From NCBI GenBank assembly GCA_003519445.1, contig DOWS01000024.1, forward strand, positions 1-17,771: DNA of 17,771 nt, written 5' to 3'. The DNA is from Candidatus Daviesbacteria bacterium (lineage in GTDB: Bacteria; Patescibacteriota; Microgenomatia; Daviesbacterales; UBA10151). Every line of letters begins with the position of its first letter. Position 1 is the first letter of the stretch. The notes below the pieces were generated by a model. The model did not search any database, was not told the DNA's origin, and saw nothing but the letters and a program-made list of their open reading frames with translations. A program made the position numbers and the translations under genes. Shown here in pieces: positions 13,462 through 17,771 of the stretch.

Positions 13462-13487
13462 GTAGCTTCCCACTTCGTATGTGGGAA
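13462..13487 (+). repeat. GTAG-hairpin element (REP-like)
   Basis: GTAGC (13462-13466) is followed by TTCCCAC (13467-13473), loop TTCGTAT and GTGGGAA (13481-13487), a perfect 7-bp hairpin. It shares TAGCTTCC with repeat copies A and B. It lies directly upstream of the nuclease gene and partly inside its longest open frame. Confidence 0.5.
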
Positions 13488-13577
13488 TGTGTTTGTAATT
13501 AATTATGAATAGGGTATGATTTTTCCTAGCTTAAAAGAGACTACTTATCCTTCTTCAAGTTTATAATCGATACATTT

Positions 13578-13597
13578 CCTCGCAGCTTGCTGCGGGG
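13578..13597. repeat. GC-rich 9-bp hairpin
   Basis: CCTCGCAGC (13578-13586) pairs with GCTGCGGGG (13589-13597) around a TT loop with one G-T pair. It is far richer in GC than its surroundings and has no T-run on the minus strand, so it is more likely a palindromic repeat than a terminator of the ADP-ribosyltransferase-like gene, whose stop is 8 nt away. Confidence 0.5.
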
Positions 13598-13604
13598 TAG
13601 TTTA

Positions 13605-13997
13605 TTAAGAAATATTTAATATATTAGCATTATCTCCGTTTACTACCCATTGAGGTCTTCCCATCAAAAAATCTGGGCGAGGATCATTTAATTCTGCTTC
13701 TATTACAGCATATTCACTTTCGCCTAATTTTTTAGCCTTATCCTGACCATACAATCTTGCATTATTAGCAACTTCTTCATCCCAAAAATATATACCAAAA
13801 CCTCCTTCCGCATCCCTTTGATCTTTAAATCCACCTCTCATAATTTCTCTTCCTAAACTTGCAGATGTTCCATGATAGCCTTTCACTACTCCTCCCTGTC
13901 TTTCTTTTTTTGCGATCATACGATTTAAACTATCTAATTGTTCTTGGCTTTGTGGACCTCTAACTTGCGGTTCTCTGTAAGCTTCACCTATACTCAT
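13605..13997 (-). CDS. ADP-ribosyltransferase-like (ART/PARP-fold) protein
   Basis: A 130-residue protein. After a polar N-terminus (1-37), KGYHGTSASLGREIMRGGF (39-57) carries the HGT motif (H42) and GGFGIYFWDEEVANNARLYG (65-84) carries the GxYF motif (Y70), the NAD-binding His and Tyr pattern of H-Y-[E/Q] ADP-ribosyltransferases. The third site may be Q116 in PQWVVN, close to the C-terminus, which is where the last catalytic strand falls. It is compact for the fold. Bacterial proteins of this kind are often toxins or phage and defence factors that modify protein or nucleic acid, but its target is unknown. A TATAAT lies 8 nt before the ATG, predicting a leaderless mRNA. It lies beside the nuclease/DUF2283 pair, in the same orientation. 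Confidence 0.6.
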   Translation of the reverse strand: MSIGEAYREPQVRGPQSQEQLDSLNRMIAKKERQGGVVKGYHGTSASLGREIMRGGFKDQRDAEGGFGIYFWDEEVANNARLYGQDKAKKLGESEYAVIEAELNDPRPDFLMGRPQWVVNGDNANILNIS

Positions 13998-14005
13998 ACA
14001 GTTAA

Positions 14006-14011
14006 ATTATA
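14006..14011 (-). promoter_or_regulatory. -10 box of the ADP-ribosyltransferase-like gene
   Basis: A perfect TATAAT (14011-14006, minus strand) ends 8 nt before the ATG at 13997, placing the transcription start at the start codon. A second TATAAT overlaps the stop of the upstream isomerase gene. No clear -35 box is seen. Confidence 0.4.
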
Positions 14012-14021
14012 TCATGCAGTA

Positions 14022-14603
14022 TTATATCAGATCTGCATATTCTTGCGGAGTGAGCCATTGGGCTTCGGGGATGACTTTGTAGTTGGGGTTTTTAACAAGA
14101 GTGGGTTTGCCGTCCTTCTCAATACAATAATAAGCAAAGCCGTGAAGTTTTTTAAGAGGTTCATAATCGGCATGGCCGGGCAAAGAGACAGGATCTGCTT
14201 CCTCAAAATTAACAGGGGAATCATCTGCTGTCACCAACCACTCCTTGCCTGTATTTACCACCAAATGACCCATGCCAGAGGGAATAAACACACTATCCCC
14301 CACCTTTACAGAAATAGCATAGAAGGTTTCAATCTCATCATCTTTATCCTGTTTTCTTTTTTGCAGAAGCACTATCCCTTCCCCCTGAATAATCCAATAA
14401 GTTTCATCAAGCTTACCCACATGATAATGGCCATAGGTCTTAATGTATTCCCCCCCAACTATACCTGTCTCCCAAACAGTAATATTTTTTTTATCCTTGC
14501 CGCCCCTGATCATGTAATAGTGGATTTCCGGGCCTGCCGCATCAGGATACAGAAGCACTTCTTTCATCTTTTCATGTGTTCTTTCGGCAAATGGTTTAAG
14601 CAT
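14022..14603 (-). CDS. pgiA: Cupin-type glucose-6-phosphate isomerase
   Basis: A 193-residue cupin enzyme of the archaeal-type phosphoglucose isomerase family, unrelated to the common PGI. It interconverts glucose-6-phosphate and fructose-6-phosphate with a bound metal. The metal ligands are visible: TYGHYHVGKLDETYW holds H59, H61 and E67, and SGMGHLVVNTG holds H113, matching the H-x-H, E, H set of the Pyrococcus enzyme. Length is close to that enzyme (about 190). The gene starts 2 nt after the transaldolase stop, as the last gene of the pentose phosphate operon. The reaction joins the fructose-6-phosphate made by transketolase and transaldolase to glucose-6-phosphate. Confidence 0.88.
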   Translation of the reverse strand: MLKPFAERTHEKMKEVLLYPDAAGPEIHYYMIRGGKDKKNITVWETGIVGGEYIKTYGHYHVGKLDETYWIIQGEGIVLLQKRKQDKDDEIETFYAISVKVGDSVFIPSGMGHLVVNTGKEWLVTADDSPVNFEEADPVSLPGHADYEPLKKLHGFAYYCIEKDGKPTLVKNPNYKVIPEAQWLTPQEYADLI

Positions 14604-14605
14604 AT

Positions 14606-15382
14606 TTATTTAATTAGGTTATTCCAGTCTGCGCTAAATCTTTCAATACCAACATCAGTCAATTCATGATTTATATCAAAGTCCTGTTCAGCCCACTGCC
14701 TTAAGACTTTTAAGGGAGCAGTAATAATATCACTCCCCAAACTCTTTGCCTTAAGAAAATGACTAAGATTTCTAACACTGGCTGTTAAAACCTCAACATG
14801 CCCGCCTCCGCGTGGCCGTAGCCCGCTTCGGCGAGGCGAAGGCCCGTCTCCCTGCCTGTACATTTCCAGGATATTTCTGACCAAATCCATGCCGTTTTCT
14901 CCAATATCATCAAGCCTGCCTACAAAAGGGGAAATAAACACAGCTCCTTTTTTGGCACCTAAAGTGGCAGCATATACAGCAGCAGCCTGTTCCTGGGTAA
15001 AACATAAAGTCATATTAACTTTCATTCCTTCGGCGATAGATTTTTGGGCAGCTTCCAAACCCGCCTTGGTGATCGAGTATTTGATATGGGCATTGGGAAT
15101 CCAGGAAAACATTTCTTTACCCTGTTTAAACATTTCATCAGCAGTAGTAGATTTATCGGCATAAACTTCAATTGAAACCGAACCGTTTGGAATTAAAGCG
15201 GAAATTTGTTCAACAATTGATCTGTAAAAAGAAAAAATTTCCTCTTTTGTAAATTTTTTCCCGGCTGTCGCCGGATTTTTGGCAATTAATGTAGGATTGG
15301 TGGTCTGGCCGTCTAAAAAGCCCAAAAGAGCAATTGCCTGTTTTGTTTCCTCAACATCACCACTATCTAGAAATATTTTCAT
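14606..15382 (-). CDS. tal: Transaldolase (fructose-6-phosphate aldolase-like) with an in-frame insertion
   Basis: A 258-residue class I aldolase-type enzyme. MKIFLDSGDVEE (D6) and GQTTNPTLIAKN (26-36) are the N-terminal signature; the Schiff-base lysine is K101 in HIKYSITKAGLEA. MTLCFTQEQAAAVYAAT (124-140), VFISPFVGRLDDIG (148-161) and EVLTASVRN (197-205) complete the family. It moves a three-carbon unit between sugar phosphates. Between Q177 and H195 there are 17 residues, GDGPSPRRSGLRPRGGG, not expected in the family; relatives pass straight from this helix to the strand carrying EVL-ASVRN. The DNA coding for them is GC-rich and contains a GTAG hairpin, so it looks like an inserted palindromic element. 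Reading frame is kept. The start overlaps the transketolase C half by 20 nt and the end is 2 nt from the isomerase. Confidence 0.92.
   Translation of the reverse strand: MKIFLDSGDVEETKQAIALLGFLDGQTTNPTLIAKNPATAGKKFTKEEIFSFYRSIVEQISALIPNGSVSIEVYADKSTTADEMFKQGKEMFSWIPNAHIKYSITKAGLEAAQKSIAEGMKVNMTLCFTQEQAAAVYAATLGAKKGAVFISPFVGRLDDIGENGMDLVRNILEMYRQGDGPSPRRSGLRPRGGGHVEVLTASVRNLSHFLKAKSLGSDIITAPLKVLRQWAEQDFDINHELTDVGIERFSADWNNLIK
14800..14855. repeat. GC-rich palindromic element inserted in frame in transaldolase
   Basis: A GC-rich patch in an AT-rich gene. It contains GTAG (14818-14821) overlapping a hairpin: GCC-CGC, a TTCG loop and GCG-A-GGC (14821-14837) with one bulged A. The outer bases GGCC (14814-14817) and GGCC (14840-14843 region) add further pairing. 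The GTAG-plus-hairpin layout is shared with 12824 and 13462. It encodes the 17 extra residues of transaldolase. Confidence 0.65.
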
Positions 15383-16304
15383 GGACTTTCCTAACTATAG
15401 CATCACTGCCAATTTCTTCATAGTCTAAAAGCTCCTGGGGTTTCCCGCTTTTGGGCATTTTTTTAACTGCCAGGGCATATATTTTAGCTCCTGTTTGGGA
15501 CAAAGCAGCGCAAACAGCTTCCCCTAATCCTCCTTCAAGATGATGATCCTCAACTGTAATTATAGCTTTTGTTTCCTCCGCGGCTTTTTTTAAGCTGGCA
15601 AGGTCTAAAGGTTTAATACTGTACAAATCTATTACCCGAACAAATATGTTACTCTTTTTAAGCATTTCATAAGCCTCCAAAGCCTCATGCAAAGCAATAC
15701 CAGCTGCCACTATAGTCATCACATCTTTTTGGCTTTTTCGTAAAACTTTACTGCCTCCAATAGGAAACTGTTCGTTATTTTTATAAATTACCGGAGTTTC
15801 TTTCCTAGTAGTACGCAGATATACATTGCCAAAATGCTTTACAGACTCCTCAACTAACTTCTCTGTTGATACACCATCTGAAGGATAGAGCACCACACTG
15901 CCTATTATGACCCTAAACATAGCCAAATCTTCCAATCCCATTTGCGAAAACCCGTCTTCTCCGATAGAAACCCCCGCGTGAGATCCCACAAATTTAATAT
16001 TGGTTTTGGCATATTGGGCCATTCTGATCTGGTCAAAGGCGCGGGTAAAAAAAGCGGCAAAAGTGGAAATAAAAGGGATTTTACCCCTACGGGCCAAACC
16101 CATGGCCACACCTACCATGTTTTGTTCAGCAATAAACATTTCAAAATAGTTTTTAGGATATGTTTTGGCAAATAAATCCGCATAAGTGGAATTGCTGGTT
16201 TCCCCATCCAAAACCACTATACTTGGGTATTTTGGAAAAAGCCTGACTAAAGCATTACCATAAGCTTTTCTTGTTGCTATCATTTCTCCTTTAGAATAAT
16301 TCAT
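15363..16304 (-). CDS. tkt: Transketolase, C-terminal half (pyrimidine-binding and C-terminal domains)
   Basis: A 313-residue subunit that completes transketolase together with the next upstream gene. The catalytic glutamate that activates thiamine diphosphate is E60 in FIAEQNMVGVAMGLA. STFAAFFTRAFDQIRM (80-95), SHAGVSIGEDGFSQMGLED (108-126, H109 near the active site) and TVEDHHLEGGLGEAV are family signatures. Splitting into two chains is known in archaea and many anaerobic bacteria. The ATG overlaps the N-half stop by 4 nt and the end overlaps the transaldolase start by 20 nt. It shuttles two-carbon units between ketose and aldose phosphates and needs the N half for cofactor binding. Confidence 0.94.
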   Translation of the reverse strand: MNYSKGEMIATRKAYGNALVRLFPKYPSIVVLDGETSNSTYADLFAKTYPKNYFEMFIAEQNMVGVAMGLARRGKIPFISTFAAFFTRAFDQIRMAQYAKTNIKFVGSHAGVSIGEDGFSQMGLEDLAMFRVIIGSVVLYPSDGVSTEKLVEESVKHFGNVYLRTTRKETPVIYKNNEQFPIGGSKVLRKSQKDVMTIVAAGIALHEALEAYEMLKKSNIFVRVIDLYSIKPLDLASLKKAAEETKAIITVEDHHLEGGLGEAVCAALSQTGAKIYALAVKKMPKSGKPQELLDYEEIGSDAIVRKVHENISR

Positions 16305-17113
16305 AGTTCTTTAAGCGCCTTTTCCAGATCCTCTGCTGACAGAGCCTTGCCATGCCAGCCTTCTTTATTCTCCAAAAAAGAAACTCCCTTTCCTTTAATA
16401 GTTTTAGCTATAATCATGACAGGTTTATCCTTTGTTTTTATGGCTTTTTTAAATGCCCTAGTTATTTCATTAATACTATGGCCGTTTTTCACCACAATAG
16501 TCTCCCAGCCAAAAGAGCTAATTCTTTTTTTGTATGTTACAACATCATATCCCAGCATAGTTTCCCTGCTCTGGCCTAACCTGTTCACATCCAAAATCCC
16601 GATAAGATTATTAAGTTTATAAAAAGAGGCAAGCTGCATTGCCTCCCAAACCGACCCTTCTGCCATTTCACTATCCCCAAGCAGAACATAAGTTTTATAA
16701 TTAACTTTATCTAAATATTTTCCGTTTAAAGCCATACCCACGCCTACGGACAAGCCCTGACCAAGAGAACCTGTTGGTACTTCTGTAAAAGGAAACTCCA
16801 TAGAAGGGTGGCCTTCCAAAGGGCTGCCAAATTGGCGGAGGGTCAATAATTCTTCTTCTGATACTACTCCTGCTGCAACGTATAGTGAGTAAAATAAAGG
16901 CGAAGCATGGCCCTTGGAAAAAATCAACCTGTCATTTGTCGGCTTATCAATATTTTTAAAATCAAAATGAAAAAACCCTCCAAAAAAGAGGGTAACAGTC
17001 AGCTCTACGGCTGAAAGTGAGGATGTGGGATGGCCTGAACCGGCTTTTGTAGTTGAGGTAAGAATATAGAACCTCACCAGTTTGGCCAGTTGCTTTAAAT
17101 CTTTGGTTTCCAT
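16301..17113 (-). CDS. tkt: Transketolase, N-terminal half (diphosphate-binding domain)
   Basis: A 270-residue subunit that holds the diphosphate end of thiamine diphosphate and the metal. AGSGHPTSSLSAVEL (24-38) carries H28, and FSKGHASPLFYSLY (65-78) carries H69. TGSLGQGLSVGVGMAL (114-129) is conserved, and GDSEMAEGSVWEA (146-158) with DVNRLGQS forms the cofactor motif. It is the first gene of the operon that continues with the C half, transaldolase and phosphoglucose isomerase. Its start lies 16 bp from the divergent epimerase start, so the promoters of both must lie in or overlap each other's coding sequence. No Shine-Dalgarno is seen. Confidence 0.94.
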   Translation of the reverse strand: METKDLKQLAKLVRFYILTSTTKAGSGHPTSSLSAVELTVTLFFGGFFHFDFKNIDKPTNDRLIFSKGHASPLFYSLYVAAGVVSEEELLTLRQFGSPLEGHPSMEFPFTEVPTGSLGQGLSVGVGMALNGKYLDKVNYKTYVLLGDSEMAEGSVWEAMQLASFYKLNNLIGILDVNRLGQSRETMLGYDVVTYKKRISSFGWETIVVKNGHSINEITRAFKKAIKTKDKPVMIIAKTIKGKGVSFLENKEGWHGKALSAEDLEKALKEL

Positions 17114-17129
17114 ATGTTAGAATTGGGAA

Positions 17130-17636
17130 ATGACACAACCCAAGCCGGAAATCATACCTGCTATTTTAAGCCAAACCATTGAGCAATTTCAAGAGGATCT
17201 TCAAAAACTTATCAACTCGAAAAATTTAAGCAGCGGTTGGGTGCATGTTGATTTTATGGATAACCAGCTTGTCCCAAATCAAAGCATTTTACCGGAAGAT
17301 CTGGTCGGGGTAAATTTTGGAAACTTAAAAAAAGAAGCACACTTAATGGTAAAAAATCCAGAAACATGGATTAAAAAACTGCTTGATTTAGGATTTGAAA
17401 GAATAATTATCCATATGGAATCGCAGGGAAATATTGCTGCATACCTTAAACTAATCAAAAATGCTGGAGCAAAAGCAGTGTTAGCCATCAATCCTGAAAC
17501 ATCAATTGAGAAATTTAATGAATTTGTTTTATCAGCCGATGGAGTAATGGTGATGGGAGTACACCCGGGTTTTCAAGGGCAATCATTTGTTCCCGAAACT
17601 ATTGATAAAATATCAAAAATCAAATCTCAAATCTAA
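17130..17636 (+). pseudogene. rpe: Ribulose-phosphate 3-epimerase, truncated at the C-terminus
   Basis: A 168-residue remnant of an enzyme normally 210-230 long, which converts ribulose-5-phosphate to xylulose-5-phosphate. IPAILS (9-14), WVHVDFMDNQLVPNQ (H39, D41, D44), AHLMVKNPE (H70) and VMGVHPGFQGQSFVPETIDKI are in place. The reading frame then stops. Missing are the VDGGI strand with the last metal-binding and catalytic aspartate and the C-terminal GSAIF phosphate loop, i.e. strands 7 and 8 of the barrel. The stop falls in an imperfect palindrome beginning about 17614, and no remnant of the lost part follows before tRNA-Arg. The gene diverges from the pentose phosphate operon, where the activity would be needed. 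It is probably inactive unless another copy exists. Confidence 0.75.
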
Positions 17637-17708
17637 ATCTTAAATTTTCAAATCTATAAAAGATTTTAGTTTTGAGTTGTGGTTTTGCGTTTTGAGATTT
17701 GAGTTTTA
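17614..17708. repeat. Long imperfect palindrome made of CAAAT/ATTTG-type blocks
   Basis: The left arm (about 17614-17661) and right arm (about 17662-17708) are inverted copies with scattered mismatches; the outer parts, TCAAATCTCAAA-like on the left and TTTGAGATTTGA (17691-17702) on the right, match best. The design, blocks of a short word with transitions between arms, is the same as at 1616-1687 but with different words. The left arm encodes the last codons and stop of the truncated epimerase. Confidence 0.65.
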
Positions 17709-17720
17709 TTCGTTCCCACA

Positions 17721-17756
17721 GTTTAATGGATATTTCCTCTCGTAGTTTAATGGATA
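17721..17756 (+). repeat. Direct repeat of the tRNA D-arm sequence
   Basis: GTTTAATGGATA occurs at 17721-17732 and again, 24 bp later, at 17745-17756 inside the tRNA-Arg D-arm. The upstream copy is not part of a complete tRNA and may be a tRNA fragment or the trace of an insertion or duplication. Confidence 0.6.
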
Positions 17757-17771
17757 GAATATCTCCCTCCG
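17736..17771 (+). tRNA. tRNA-Arg(CCG), 5' part only
   Basis: The window ends inside the anticodon loop. An acceptor strand CCTCTCG (17736-17742) is followed by T8-A9, D-stem GTTT/GAAT with a normal D-loop AATGGATA, A26, anticodon stem TCTCC and loop beginning CTCCG, giving anticodon CCG. The 3' half lies outside, so the acceptor pairing cannot be checked. Confidence 0.7.

Noticed and set aside
13435..13473. ATG start of the nuclease-like toxin at 13473
   Set aside because: The first codons run through the GTAG-hairpin repeat and encode a family-unlike hydrophobic stretch; the GTG at 13434 is preferred, though not proven.
13938..14669. 243-codon plus-strand open frame antisense to the isomerase
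   Set aside because: It is the shadow of the cupin isomerase, rich in Phe, Ile and His as expected of antisense frames.
1..17771. CRISPR array or phage structural genes
   Set aside because: No regularly spaced direct repeats, cas genes or phage proteins were seen.

Overview
The window looks like a chromosomal segment of a Candidate Phyla Radiation (Patescibacteria) bacterium, most likely from the Microgenomates group. The evidence is AT-rich DNA with short intergenic gaps, transketolase split into two genes, a cupin-type glucose-6-phosphate isomerase, a shortened guanylate kinase, a REP-type Y1 transposase, and several promoters placed so close to start codons that the mRNAs would be nearly leaderless. 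TGA ends several genes and is not read through, so the genetic code is the ordinary one (not code 25). The lineage is inferred; no rRNA or ribosomal protein gene is present to confirm it.

Layout. 1-1928 (minus): an 80-residue protein, DNA polymerase IV (dinB) and the 5' part of a diacylglycerol-kinase-like gene, read as one operon. 1873-3534 (plus): a secreted glycoside-hydrolase-like protein whose start overlaps the 80-residue gene head to head. 3531-3660: a probable small structured RNA gene with its own promoter, a three-way-junction fold and a terminator. 3684-6701 (minus): a 1005-residue protein with about eight copies of an unrecognised repeat. 6754-6829: a tRNA-His gene with abnormal D- and T-loops, directly convergent with an RNase Z-like hydrolase (minus). 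7710-8593 (plus): a small HHW membrane protein overlapping guanylate kinase. 8602-9288 (minus): a REP-associated tyrosine transposase bounded by inverted repeats. 9455-12380 (plus): a MacA/MacB-like export operon.

12422-13997 is an accessory patch: an orphan 141-residue gene with a perfect consensus promoter, a probable toxin-antitoxin pair (PBECR-type nuclease plus DUF2283) and an ADP-ribosyltransferase-like protein, separated by hairpin repeats. 14022-17113 (minus) is a tight operon: transketolase N half, transketolase C half, transaldolase, cupin phosphoglucose isomerase. Ribulose-phosphate 3-epimerase (plus, 17130) diverges from it. Together they form the non-oxidative pentose phosphate branch plus the step linking glucose-6-P and fructose-6-P. 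The window ends inside a tRNA-Arg(CCG) gene.

The thread through the window is small palindromic elements interacting with genes. A 43-bp repeat forms the 3' ends of gmk and the 141-residue gene. A GC-rich GTAG-hairpin insert sits in frame inside transaldolase. A long imperfect palindrome cuts off the epimerase gene before its last catalytic region, and another separates dinB from its upstream partner. The Y1 transposase at 8602-9288 is the obvious candidate agent for at least some of them.
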